A stretch of DNA of 8,836 nt from Flavobacteriaceae bacterium (GTDB lineage Bacteria; Bacteroidota; Bacteroidia; Flavobacteriales; Flavobacteriaceae): NCBI GenBank assembly GCA_947472705.1, contig CANJDA010000087.1, forward strand, positions 1-8,836, in the 5' to 3' direction. Below the pieces are notes generated by a model that saw only the letters and a program-made list of their open reading frames with translations, made no database searches and was not told the DNA's origin. The position numbers and the translations under genes are program-made. Positions 1 through 6,753 of this stretch are shown here, piece after piece. The stretch's first letter is position 1. Each line of letters begins with the position of its first letter.

Positions 1-500
1 ACATTAACAAGCATTTTTGGTGTATCATTAGTAAAGCTATTTTGATCTATAAGATATGGTAAATAATATTCTCCATTAGATCCTGCATCTTTTGCTGGTG
101 AAAAAGAACCTCCAAACGTAAGAGAACCTCCAACTTGTGGCCCAATGAAAAACGCATCTTCATCTGGCTTTAATACATAGTAATTCAAATAAAATCCTGT
201 TTGCAATGCGGTATAATTATATTTCGAATCATAGACAGCAGCGTAGCTTTGATCAACACTTTTGAAATTCATTGAATTTTTGTTGTACATCACTTCTATT
301 TGATAATTATATGTTTCATGATAACCAAAGTTAAAGTTAATTCCAACTCCGTATCCGATAGCAGCATCGGCTAACATGTCTTTTGATTTAAAAGAGGTAT
401 TATTTACTAAAGCTTTAGCATAAAACCCTCTTGGGGCCTGACTATAGATGCTGAAACTTAATAAAAAGGCAGTTATTAATACAATTATTTTATTGTTCAT
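1..500 (-). CDS. Outer-membrane beta-barrel protein, partial (C-terminus outside window)
   Basis: About 166 N-terminal residues are visible and the frame stays open to the window edge, so the 3' end is missing. The start ATG is at 498-500. Residues 1-20 form a signal peptide (MNNKIIVLITAFLLSFSIYS) with Gln as the first mature residue. The mature part has alternating hydrophobic and polar residues with many Gly, Tyr and Asn, for example YGVGINFNFGYHETYNYQIE, which fits transmembrane beta-strands of a small outer-membrane barrel. It lies 9 bases downstream of the exported-protein gene and is probably the last or a later member of that operon. I do not recognise a specific family or ligand. The barrel assignment is by sequence style and is an inference. 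Confidence 0.75.
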   Translation of the reverse strand, partial: MNNKIIVLITAFLLSFSIYSQAPRGFYAKALVNNTSFKSKDMLADAAIGYGVGINFNFGYHETYNYQIEVMYNKNSMNFKSVDQSYAAVYDSKYNYTALQTGFYLNYYVLKPDEDAFFIGPQVGGSLTFGGSFSPAKDAGSNGEYYLPYLIDQNSFTNDTPKMLVN

Positions 501-509
501 TTTTTTATA

Positions 510-1103
510 TTATTTACAGTTTATGTATGCTGGGTTAAAGAAAAAACCCATAATGGATGTGTTTTTATCTGTGTCTAAATCATATTGACTTAAACGTTGG
601 ATTACCTGAGGGCAATCTGAAAAATGTTTTCTAATCATTGGAGCAAGCAATGCTCTTTCCTCTGATTCTGATTTTCTAGTAGAAGAATTAAAATCTACTT
701 CATCAAGTATGTTGTTGTCGTTGTCAACAACATACATTTTGTAAAAAGTTTTTGAGCTAGACATATTACCGTAAGTTGTAGTAACTGTAACGGCAATACC
801 TATTAAACTTTTATCTTCTTTAGAGGCGTATATATAGTAGACATCAGAGCTTTTTTTACCTTTTAGTTTGAATGACTTTAAGATAGTTGGCCCTATTGCC
901 GCATAATCTAAATCATCAAATTTGATGTATTTCTCCCAAGACTTACCTACTAGAGTATATGATATTCTTTTGTCTATAAGAATCACTTCTCCTACATCGT
1001 CTCTAATGATGATTTTATTTCCTTTCTTGTCAATTAAATAATTGTTTTGGGCAAATGAAACCAAGCTAAAAAACAAAAAACTGAAAATGAAACTATTTTT
1101 CAT
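510..1103 (-). CDS. Exported protein of unknown function (197 aa)
   Basis: I do not recognise this protein. The start chosen is the ATG at 1101-1103, giving MKNSFIFSFLFFSLVSFAQN, a clear signal peptide that ends at Ala18 with Gln19 first in the mature protein. A longer reading upstream would run into the preceding coding sequence and bury the signal peptide, so it is rejected. The mature part of about 179 residues is mixed alpha/beta with many Lys, Asp and Ser and no membrane segment after the signal. Only two Cys are present, both near the C-terminus (in DCPQ and the final NCK). It is most likely periplasmic or secreted. It sits 4 bases after the lipoprotein gene and 9 bases before the beta-barrel gene, so all three are probably cotranscribed. 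Confidence 0.8.
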   Translation of the reverse strand: MKNSFIFSFLFFSLVSFAQNNYLIDKKGNKIIIRDDVGEVILIDKRISYTLVGKSWEKYIKFDDLDYAAIGPTILKSFKLKGKKSSDVYYIYASKEDKSLIGIAVTVTTTYGNMSSSKTFYKMYVVDNDNNILDEVDFNSSTRKSESEERALLAPMIRKHFSDCPQVIQRLSQYDLDTDKNTSIMGFFFNPAYINCK

Positions 1104-1107
1104 GATC

Positions 1108-1860
1108 TTAGTCTTGAGTATATTTTGCAGAACAATTAAACTGAGTGCTGGTTGATGTAGTTGATGAAAATGGTACATCGCAGAATTTAACCACCGCAAA
1201 ACCATTAACATAAGAAACCGAAACATCTCCTGGTTTTGCTATATATTCAAAAGTACTTCCTGAAAGAGTTGTATAGGTTGCTTCTACCCGAACTGTAGTT
1301 GACGTTAACGTAGTTGACGAACCCACAATACTATAGGTTCCAGTAATTGGGGATGTATCTGCTAAAAAATAGGCTCTAATGCTCCATCGTAAGTCACCAC
1401 CACTCAATAGGTATTCATTATTGACAACTTGATAAGAATTAAAGCTATAAAAATTAGCGTTTGGATAACTACCATTAGTAATCGTGGCAGTATTATTAGT
1501 TTGTGTACAAGTAACCGTATTAGGAATCACTTCTACTGTAGTTTTTAATTCTTCTGTTTCGCAGATTCCTATTTTTACTTTCAAAGTATAATCACCTGCC
1601 ATTGCCGTTGTGGCATTGGGTATAACTGGATTTTGTTGGAAAGATTGAAATCCATTCGGTCCGTTCCATTCATAAATTACTGTGCCAGTACTCGAATATG
1701 TTAGAGTAGAAAGTTGTATTTCATCACCTGTAAAAGCTGGAGAATTACTGCTTATTGTAGTTTGGTTAAGAACACAATGAATCGGTTCTTTGTTTTCACA
1801 ACTGGTGAAAATAGCTGCATTAATTAAAATAATTAAAAACAACGTCAATTTTTTTCTCAT
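1108..1860 (-). CDS. Lipoprotein with Ig-like (PKD-style) domain (250 aa)
   Basis: Residues 1-20 are a lipoprotein signal peptide and the lipobox FTSC places the lipidated Cys at 21, so the protein should be anchored in the outer membrane or cell surface. Residues from about 30 to 113 resemble the Ig-like repeat common in Bacteroidota surface proteins: YEWNGPNGFQSFQQNP followed by AGDYTLKV near its end. Residues 117-250 form a second, Thr/Ser-rich domain predicted to be beta-structured, which I do not recognise. The start ATG at 1858-1860 lies about 28 bases downstream of a TATATTTG -7 box. It is the first gene of a three-gene minus-strand unit. The role is unknown; a surface binding or assembly function with the downstream barrel is a guess from context. 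Confidence 0.85.
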   Translation of the reverse strand: MRKKLTLFLIILINAAIFTSCENKEPIHCVLNQTTISSNSPAFTGDEIQLSTLTYSSTGTVIYEWNGPNGFQSFQQNPVIPNATTAMAGDYTLKVKIGICETEELKTTVEVIPNTVTCTQTNNTATITNGSYPNANFYSFNSYQVVNNEYLLSGGDLRWSIRAYFLADTSPITGTYSIVGSSTTLTSTTVRVEATYTTLSGSTFEYIAKPGDVSVSYVNGFAVVKFCDVPFSSTTSTSTQFNCSAKYTQD

Positions 1861-1888
1861 AAAGAAATTTTTTAAGTTAGAGTTGCGA

Positions 1889-1896
1889 CAAATATA
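1889..1896 (-). promoter_or_regulatory. Candidate Bacteroidota promoter -7 box for the lipoprotein operon
   Basis: Read on the minus strand this is TATATTTG, a full match to the Bacteroidota -7 consensus TAnnTTTG. It ends 28 bases before the ATG at 1860, which gives a leader of roughly 20 bases. No TTG at the usual 17-23 base spacing is evident; the nearest TTG is only 11 bases upstream, so the -33 element is weak. Confidence 0.5.
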
Positions 1897-1980
1897 GTCG
1901 GAACTTTCAAACTAAAAAATTTTCTGATGTTTTATAGCAGTTTATAATTATATGATGGTAAACTTATCGCTTTAAATACA

Positions 1981-2003
1981 AAAAAACTTAAAAACAAGAT
2001 TTT
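1981..2003 (-). terminator. Weak AT-rich terminator after the 2005-2631 gene
   Basis: On the minus strand AAAATCTT and AAGTTTTT form seven pairs with one T-T mismatch around a GTTTTT loop, followed by further T residues. It begins directly after the stop codon. The stem is almost all A-T, so it is a marginal call. Confidence 0.3.
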
Positions 2004-2004
2004 A

Positions 2005-2631
2005 CTAAAAATAGAAAATCACATTCCCGTTAATAATAGAAGCGTTGCCTTTGAAGCTTCCCTCTACTTTATTAAGCATATTCATAAAACCATACTGATA
2101 AGTCAGGTTCAGTCTGGCATTTCGGACTCCTGCAGTTATTCCAATAACAGGATAAACTCCCACATTACTCATTTTAGTGAAATCTTTTGCGGTTAAAGCT
2201 GTTCCTTTTACAATATTGGTTTCTTCATTTTTATCAATTTGAGCGTTACCATTTATCTGAACCATTGGTCCCAATTCAACACTCAAATGATTTTCAATGA
2301 ATTTATAACTAAACTGAAAAGTAATATTGGCACACGGTAATTTATAATTGACATCTCTATCGCCTGATATGCCTCCTTTTTTGGTAACCACTTTATAATT
2401 GTATTCACTGAATTGGATACCATAAATGGCATCCCAATCGTTATAGAAATTTCCACGCATTGAAAGCCCTACATTCCAACCTGTTCCTGGTTTTGTCTCA
2501 ATATCTGACGAGTTTAAAGTAAATTGATTTAATCCTAAAGTGATTCCCACCATGTTGGAATCTCTGTAACCGTATTGTGCAAATCCAAATGTTGATGACA
2601 ACAACAAAAAGAACATTATTTTTTTATTCAT
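2005..2631 (-). CDS. Outer-membrane beta-barrel protein (208 aa)
   Basis: The start ATG at 2629-2631 gives MNKKIMFFLLLSSTFGFAQ, a signal peptide cleaved after Ala18 with Gln19 first in the mature protein. A longer reading upstream to 2694 lacks a signal peptide and would include the -7 box, so it is rejected. The mature part has amphipathic strand-like stretches (GWNVGLSMRGNFYNDW, LNLTYQYGFMNML) and ends in NGNVIFYF, with a terminal aromatic residue as usual for barrels folded by the BAM complex. Size and style fit the PorT/OmpA-like small barrels of Bacteroidota. Its ligand is not visible. It has its own -7 box and faces away from the SPFH gene. The stop is TAG followed at once by TAA. Confidence 0.8.
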   Translation of the reverse strand: MNKKIMFFLLLSSTFGFAQYGYRDSNMVGITLGLNQFTLNSSDIETKPGTGWNVGLSMRGNFYNDWDAIYGIQFSEYNYKVVTKKGGISGDRDVNYKLPCANITFQFSYKFIENHLSVELGPMVQINGNAQIDKNEETNIVKGTALTAKDFTKMSNVGVYPVIGITAGVRNARLNLTYQYGFMNMLNKVEGSFKGNASIINGNVIFYF

Positions 2632-2655
2632 AAAGTGGTAACTTATAATTTGTAA

Positions 2656-2663
2656 CAAACATA
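2656..2663 (-). promoter_or_regulatory. Candidate -7 box for the 2005-2631 barrel gene
   Basis: Minus-strand TATGTTTG matches TAnnTTTG fully and lies 24 bases before the ATG at 2631. The TTG upstream is 28 bases away, longer than the usual spacing, so the -33 element is unclear. The same 78-base divergent space must also hold the promoter of the SPFH gene. On the plus strand only imperfect boxes are seen there (TATATTTC at 2666-2673). Confidence 0.45.
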
Positions 2664-2709
2664 CATATATTTCGTATAAACACCGTATTAACAATTTAAT
2701 TTAAAAATC

Positions 2710-3696
2710 ATGCCATTTCTTTTAATCTTATTATTTATTGGTGTTGTTATTCTTTTTTCTTCCTTTTTTACCGTAAAACAACAAAGTGCCGTAGTTATTG
2801 AACGTTTTGGAAAATTTACTAGTATCCGAAGTTCAGGTCTGCAATTAAAACTTCCTATTATTGACAGGATTGCTGGTCGTGTGAATTTGAGAATTCAGCA
2901 ATTGGATGTTATCATTGAAACCAAAACTAAGGACAACGTCTTTATTAAAATGAAAGTTTCTGTGCAGTTTAATGTGATTCAGGACAAAGTTTATGAAGCC
3001 TTTTACAAATTGGAATATCCACATGATCAAATCACCGCATATGTTTTTGATGTAGTGCGTGCTGAAGTGCCAAAGTTGATTTTGGATGACGTTTTTGAAA
3101 GAAAAGATGACATTGCTATTGGGGTTAAGCGCGAATTAAACGAAGCCATGATGACCTATGGTTATGATATCATCAATACTTTGGTGACCGATATTGATCC
3201 CGATATTCAGGTTAAAAATGCGATGAACCGTATCAATGCTGCCGACAGAGAAAAAACTGCTGCAACTTTCGAATCTGAAGCACAAAGAATCAGAATTGTG
3301 GCCAAAGCCAAAGCAGAAGCCGAAAGCAAAAAATTACAAGGTCAAGGTATTGCAGATCAAAGACGTGAAATTGCTCGCGGATTAGTAGAAAGTGTGGAAG
3401 TATTGAACAATGTGGGTATCAATTCACAAGAAGCGTCAGCTTTGATTGTAATTACACAACACTATGACACCTTACAAGCGATTGGTGCTGATACCAACTC
3501 AAACTTAATTTTGTTGCCTAATTCTCCTCAAGCCGCCAGCGATATGTTGAACAACATGGTAACTAGTTTTACTGCTTCAAGTATCATTGGGGAAGAAATG
3601 AAAAGACAACCTAAAAGAGAAAAAAAATCTAAAAACACAACGTCTTTAGACTACAATCCATCCGATACATCCAATCCGGAAGAACCAGCAAAATAA
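2710..3696 (+). CDS. SPFH/Band 7 membrane protein, HIR/stomatin-like (328 aa)
   Basis: SPFH proteins form large oligomeric scaffolds on membranes and often control membrane proteases or lipid domains. Residues 2-20 are one hydrophobic N-terminal membrane segment. The SPFH domain spans about 21-180 (VKQQSAVVIERFGKF, then LRIQQLDV, ETKTKDNVF, AYVFDVVRAEVPKL). Residues 180-225 are Ala/Glu/Lys-rich and should form the family's coiled coil. From memory, the pattern QQLDV, TKTKDNVF, YVFDV.RA.VPKL, ITQ.YDT matches plant hypersensitive-induced-reaction (HIR) proteins more closely than HflK/HflC. A basic then acidic tail (298-328) is a low-complexity extension. No NfeD partner gene is next to it. The gene stands alone on its strand and ends just before a shared terminator. 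Confidence 0.9.
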   Translation: MPFLLILLFIGVVILFSSFFTVKQQSAVVIERFGKFTSIRSSGLQLKLPIIDRIAGRVNLRIQQLDVIIETKTKDNVFIKMKVSVQFNVIQDKVYEAFYKLEYPHDQITAYVFDVVRAEVPKLILDDVFERKDDIAIGVKRELNEAMMTYGYDIINTLVTDIDPDIQVKNAMNRINAADREKTAATFESEAQRIRIVAKAKAEAESKKLQGQGIADQRREIARGLVESVEVLNNVGINSQEASALIVITQHYDTLQAIGADTNSNLILLPNSPQAASDMLNNMVTSFTASSIIGEEMKRQPKREKKSKNTTSLDYNPSDTSNPEEPAK

Positions 3697-3713
3697 AATA
3701 CATGTAATTAATA

Positions 3714-3739
3714 AAAAAGAGGCTTAATCGCCTCTTTTT
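3714..3739. terminator. Bidirectional intrinsic terminator between convergent genes
   Basis: GAGGC (3719-3723) pairs with GCCTC (3730-3734) around a TTAATC loop, flanked by an A-run on the left and a T-run on the right that extend the stem. Both strands therefore read as hairpin plus U-tract. It serves the SPFH gene (plus) and the membrane cassette (minus). The minus-strand gene's stop codon lies in the loop and its last codons form one arm. Confidence 0.85.
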
Positions 3740-3978
3740 CTGTTTATAAACCAATTAATTACATAAGGGATTAAAATCTTTAAAATCGTTCCGTAAGTAC
3801 CCGAGAATACTTTTTCATATATATCGGCCACAAAAGAAATGGATTTAGAAGGCATGATGCTTTCTTTAGTTTTTTCTACACTAAGCAGAATCTTTTGATA
3901 CTGAATTTCTTTCTCTATTTTCAGAATTTCTAAATCGCGTTCAATCTCAGCGTAAGAGGAATATTTTTTAGGTTCCAT
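3724..3978 (-). CDS. Small membrane-associated protein, DUF6327-like (84 aa)
   Basis: Residues 8-40 are charged and heptad-like (EIERDLEILKIEKEIQYQKI), probably a coiled coil. Residues 60-78 (TYGTILKILIPYVINWFIN) are one hydrophobic segment, and the protein ends in basic RKRGD. Size, layout and position next to YtxH and a holin-III-like gene fit what I remember as the DUF6327 family of flavobacteria. The family name is from memory and the function is unknown. The start ATG at 3976-3978 is 2 bases after the TGA of the preceding gene, so translation is probably coupled. It is the last gene of a three-gene minus-strand unit. The final codons lie inside the terminator hairpin. Confidence 0.75.
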   Translation of the reverse strand: MEPKKYSSYAEIERDLEILKIEKEIQYQKILLSVEKTKESIMPSKSISFVADIYEKVFSGTYGTILKILIPYVINWFINRKRGD

Positions 3979-3980
3979 AA

Positions 3981-4331
3981 TCAGTCGTTAAAAAATATTT
4001 CGGAGAATTTCTCTAAGATTGGTCCTTCTACTATTTTGTCTTTTACTAAAAACAAAAGCAAAGCCAAAATCAAGTAAACACCTGCCACACACAAAAAGCC
4101 TAACGGATAACTATGAAATAATTGTCCCAATGCAAGCGAACCAGCCACAGAAACAAACAATAATACAATAACCAAACAAACGGCAATTAGGAAAAACTTT
4201 AGTGCCAATGTGGTTGATTTCATAGCCACTTTGAAACCCCAAAGTTTATAGTAAGCTATGCTTGTTTCTATATATGCTTTGGTATTTTCTTGAATGTCTT
4301 CTAAATTGTCTTTGATTTCTTCAAGTGCCAT
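3981..4331 (-). CDS. Holin-superfamily-III-like (DUF1469/YqjE-type) membrane protein (116 aa)
   Basis: Residues 1-40 are a charged amphipathic region (LEEIKDNLEDIQENTKAYIE). Two membrane segments follow at about 43-68 and 76-96, joined by a short loop, and a short charged tail ends the protein. This is the layout of the DUF1469 family, which databases often name phage holin family. Nothing phage-like is nearby: the gene sits between YtxH and a DUF6327-like gene in a chromosomal cassette, so a lysis role is unlikely and an envelope or stress role is the better inference. Its start codon overlaps the stop of the YtxH gene by one base (TAATG), a sign of translational coupling. Confidence 0.8.
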   Translation of the reverse strand: MALEEIKDNLEDIQENTKAYIETSIAYYKLWGFKVAMKSTTLALKFFLIAVCLVIVLLFVSVAGSLALGQLFHSYPLGFLCVAGVYLILALLLFLVKDKIVEGPILEKFSEIFFND

Positions 4332-4657
4332 TATTTCTGTAATTTGGCATTTTGGCTTTTAAGCTCGGCTAATTTCTCTTCTAAAAATGAAATAGCCTCT
4401 TCAGCTTTATAGCTTGATTTGGAAATTAGTTCGTCAACAGTTTCTTTTAATTCATCTTTTGATTTGCTGACTTTTTCTTTGGCTTCTTCTTCCATCTCAT
4501 TGAATTTGGTTTTCACTTCATCTTTCAAATCATCAAAACCATCTTTAATTTTTTCTCTTGTTTTTGACCCTTTATCAGGAGCAAATAAAATTCCCAATCC
4601 TAATCCAACTGCAGCTCCTGCTAAAAGTGCAATGAGACCATTATTTCGTGTAGCCAT
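4331..4657 (-). CDS. YtxH domain protein (108 aa)
   Basis: Residues 8-26 form one Gly/Ala-rich membrane segment (LIALLAGAAVGLGLGILFAP), followed by the YtxH signature FAPDKGSKTREK. Residues 35-108 are highly charged and should form a long helix or coiled coil in the cytoplasm. YtxH proteins are linked to general stress responses in Firmicutes, but their molecular role is not settled. It is the first gene of the three-gene minus-strand unit and overlaps the next gene by one base. The region upstream is AT-rich. The best -7 candidate is TAATTTTA, one base off consensus, about 24 bases before the ATG, and I do not call it as a feature. The protein is of normal length for the family. Confidence 0.88.
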   Translation of the reverse strand: MATRNNGLIALLAGAAVGLGLGILFAPDKGSKTREKIKDGFDDLKDEVKTKFNEMEEEAKEKVSKSKDELKETVDELISKSSYKAEEAISFLEEKLAELKSQNAKLQK

Positions 4658-4941
4658 AATTTCAAAAAATTTAATTTTAATAAAATTACGAAAAAAATAA
4701 CTGCCTTATGCGTTAAATCGCTATTAAAACATGAAAACTTATTTTAAAGCTTTATAAAAGCAATTCAATAACAACAGGGTAATTTGTCTCGACAATTTTT
4801 TAAAAACTGAAGAGAAACAATATATGGAAGTCTATTTTAATAACTTTAAAAAATACCTTTTATAATTTTGATAAGTAAAATATATAATAGAAAAAGCCCA
4901 CTAAAAAGCAGGCTTTATATTAATAAAATCTATTTTATGGA
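4658..4941. other. Intergenic region without a recognised gene
   Basis: This 284-base AT-rich space lies between the YtxH start and the glnS stop. It holds the YtxH promoter region and the glnS terminator. One short inverted repeat, TTGTC-TC-GACAA (4784-4795), is too small to name. A plus-strand TAATTTTG (4863-4870) matches a -7 box but has no -33 element and no gene downstream. No small gene or RNA is supported. Confidence 0.5.
4891..4916 (-). terminator. Intrinsic terminator of glnS
   Basis: On the minus strand AAAGCCTGC pairs with GTGGGCTTT (nine pairs, two of them G-U) around a TTTTTA loop, followed by TTTTTC. It starts 25 bases after the glnS stop codon. Confidence 0.8.
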
Positions 4942-6627
4942 TTATTCTTTTGCTTCCACTTTTGCCCAAGTATCTCTTAAGCCAACTGTTTTATTAAAAA
5001 CCAATTTTTGAGCGGAAGAATCTTTATCGACACAAAAATAACCTAAGCGTTGGAATTGAAACTGATCTAAATTTTTAGCGGTTTGCAAACTTGGTTCTAC
5101 ATAACCAGTAATCACTTCCAAGGAATTCGGATTGATGAATTCTTTAAAGTCAATTTCTTTATTACCATCCGGACTTTCATGTGAAAATAAACGGTCGTAA
5201 ATCCTAACTTCTGCTTCAATCGCATGGTTTATTGAAACCCAATGAATGGTTCCTTTTACTTTTCGTTGAGAAGCTTCTGTACCGCTTCCGCTTCGGGAAT
5301 TGGTGTCATATGTACAATGTATTTCGGTAATATTCCCATCAACATCTTTTACAACACTTTCTCCTTTAATGATATAAGCGTTTTTTAACCGCACTTCTGT
5401 TCCTAAAGTCAAGCGGAAAAATTTCTTATTGGCTTCTTCTTGAAAATCTTCTCTTTCGATATATAATTGTTTAGAAAAAGGGACTTTTCTATACGTCATC
5501 ACTTCTTCTTCAGGATTGTTTTCTGCTTCTAACCATTCTTCATTTCCTTCAGGATAATTGGTAATCACCAACTTCACCGGATTTAGAACTGCCATCACGC
5601 GATGAGTTGTTTTGTTCAATTCTTCACGAACACAAAACTATAGTAATGAAACATCAATCAAGTTAGTACGTTTTGCAATACCAATAGTATTAGCAAAATT
5701 ACGAATGGCCATCGGCGGATAACCGCGTCTTCTCATTCCTGAAATCGTACTCATTCGAGGGTCATCCCAACCAGTCACATGCTTTTCTTCTACTAATTGC
5801 AATAGTTTTCTTTTGGATACTACAGTGTGAGAAAGATTTCTACGGGCAAATTCTCTTTGTTTCGGACGTACTTTAGTCTCATCATAAACCTGATCTAAAA
5901 ACCAATCGTATAATTCGCGGTGAGGCAAGAATTCTAGCGTACAAAATGAATGGGAAATTTGTTCCAAATAATCACTTTCGCCATGAGCCCAATCATACAT
6001 TGGATAAATACACCATTTGTCACCAGTTCTGTGGTGATGAGAATGTAATATACGGTACATGATAGGATCACGCATCAACATATTGGTATGCGCCATATCA
6101 ATCTTGGCACGAAGAATATGAGTTCCGTTTGGAAATTCACCATTTTTCATGCGTTCTAATAAGTCTAAATTCTCTTCTACTGAACGGTCTCTAAATGGAG
6201 AATTGGTACCTACTTGAGTAGGTGTTCCTTTTTGTTTGGCCATGTCTTCAGAAGATTGACTGTCAACATAGGCTTTTCCTTTTTTTACAAATTCAACTGC
6301 CCAGTCATATAATTGTTGGAAATAATCGGAAGCGTAACATTCGTTTGCCCATTTAAATCCTAACCATTCAATATCTCTTTTGATGGCATCAACATATTCT
6401 TGTTCCTCTTTAGCTGGATTAGTATCATCAAAACGGAGGTTAACTGGTGCTTGATAATCAATTCCTAAACCAAAATTTAAACAAATAGCGCTAGCATGTC
6501 CCACGTGCAAATACCCGTTAGGTTCTGGTGGAAAACGAAAACGTAATTTGTCATTAGACAAACCATTTTTTAAATCTTCCTCTATAATTTGTTCAATGAA
6601 ATTAAGGGACTTCTCTTCTGTTGACAT
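4942..6627 (-). pseudogene. glnS: glnS, glutaminyl-tRNA synthetase, interrupted by in-frame TAG at codon 330
   Basis: GlnRS is a class I synthetase that charges tRNA-Gln with glutamine. The full frame is 561 codons plus TAA, close to the 554 residues of the E. coli enzyme. The catalytic half is intact: PPEPNGYLHVGHA (HIGH motif, HVGH at 41-44), FDDTNP at 66-71, and VSKRK (KMSKS motif) at 270-274, then the family-typical GWDDPRM and RRRGYPP. Codon 330 (5638-5640) is TAG, between DVSLL and FCVREELNKTTHRV. The frame does not change and continues for 231 codons through the anticodon-binding beta-barrel domain (NPVKLVITNYPEG, then NPNSLEVITGYVEP). The first product of 329 residues would lack anticodon recognition. 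GlnRS relatives carry Glu here (E. coli SLESCIREDLN), so GAG to TAG is the simplest change. A -7 box and a terminator flank the gene. Assembly error, recent nonsense mutation or readthrough cannot be separated here. Confidence 0.9.
5638..5640 (-). other. In-frame amber codon inside glnS
   Basis: The minus strand reads CTA TAG TTT TGT GTT CGT, giving leucine, stop, then FCVR in the same frame as the upstream part. No other stop interrupts the 561 codons and no base is gained or lost. A restart could use TTG at 5617-5619 or ATG at 5593-5595, but neither has a visible ribosome-binding site. Confidence 0.9.
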
Positions 6628-6644
6628 TATTTTTGTAATTTTAG

Positions 6645-6652
6645 CAAAGATA
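6645..6652 (-). promoter_or_regulatory. Candidate -7 box for glnS
   Basis: Minus-strand TATCTTTG matches TAnnTTTG fully, 17 bases before the glnS ATG at 6627, which leaves a short leader of about 10 bases. A block of 7-base repeats lies directly upstream, where the -33 element would be expected. No clean TTG is found at 17-23 bases. Confidence 0.5.
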
Positions 6653-6659
6653 AAAATTT

Positions 6660-6695
6660 AGATGAGAGATAATAGATGAATAGACAATAGAACCT
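6660..6695 (+). repeat. Degenerate heptad repeat block, AGATRAN type
   Basis: Five units in a row: AGATGAG, AGATAAT, AGATGAAT (8 bases), AGACAAT, AGAACCT. It lies just upstream of the glnS -7 box. Confidence 0.55.
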
Positions 6696-6720
6696 ATTTT
6701 ATTTATTATATCATAAACCG

Positions 6721-6748
6721 AATACTTAATACTGAACACTGAACACAA
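6721..6748 (+). repeat. Degenerate heptad repeat block, AAYACTG type
   Basis: Four units in a row: AATACTT, AATACTG, AACACTG, AACACAA. The block ends 5 bases before the folB ATG, where a leader or promoter would be expected. Confidence 0.6.
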
Positions 6749-6753
6749 CTATA

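Noticed and set aside
1104..1226. N-terminal extension of the 510-1103 protein
   Set aside because: It overlaps the end of the lipoprotein gene, and the signal peptide begins at the ATG at 1103.
2632..2694. N-terminal extension of the 2005-2631 barrel protein
   Set aside because: It would cover the -7 box and push the signal peptide inside the protein.
2845..3030. Minus-strand open frame inside the SPFH gene
   Set aside because: Antisense shadow of a conserved SPFH domain, with no start signal or family resemblance.
3981..4331. Holin as evidence of a prophage
   Set aside because: No endolysin, structural or integrase genes nearby. The gene belongs to a chromosomal YtxH cassette.
4419..4700. 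Plus-strand open frame across the YtxH gene
   Set aside because: A Ser-rich shadow of the YtxH coding strand.
4863..4870. Plus-strand promoter (TAATTTTG) for a small RNA
   Set aside because: No TTG at proper spacing and no convincing transcript unit downstream. The following hairpin suits glnS termination on the other strand.
5617..5640. glnS as a frameshift or as two designed genes (split synthetase)
   Set aside because: The two halves are in the same frame with only a stop codon between them. No ribosome-binding site precedes the second half, and the missing residues are continuous with the family sequence.
6696..6753. folB promoter
   Set aside because: No TAnnTTTG on the plus strand in this space; only the heptad block is visible, so no site is called.
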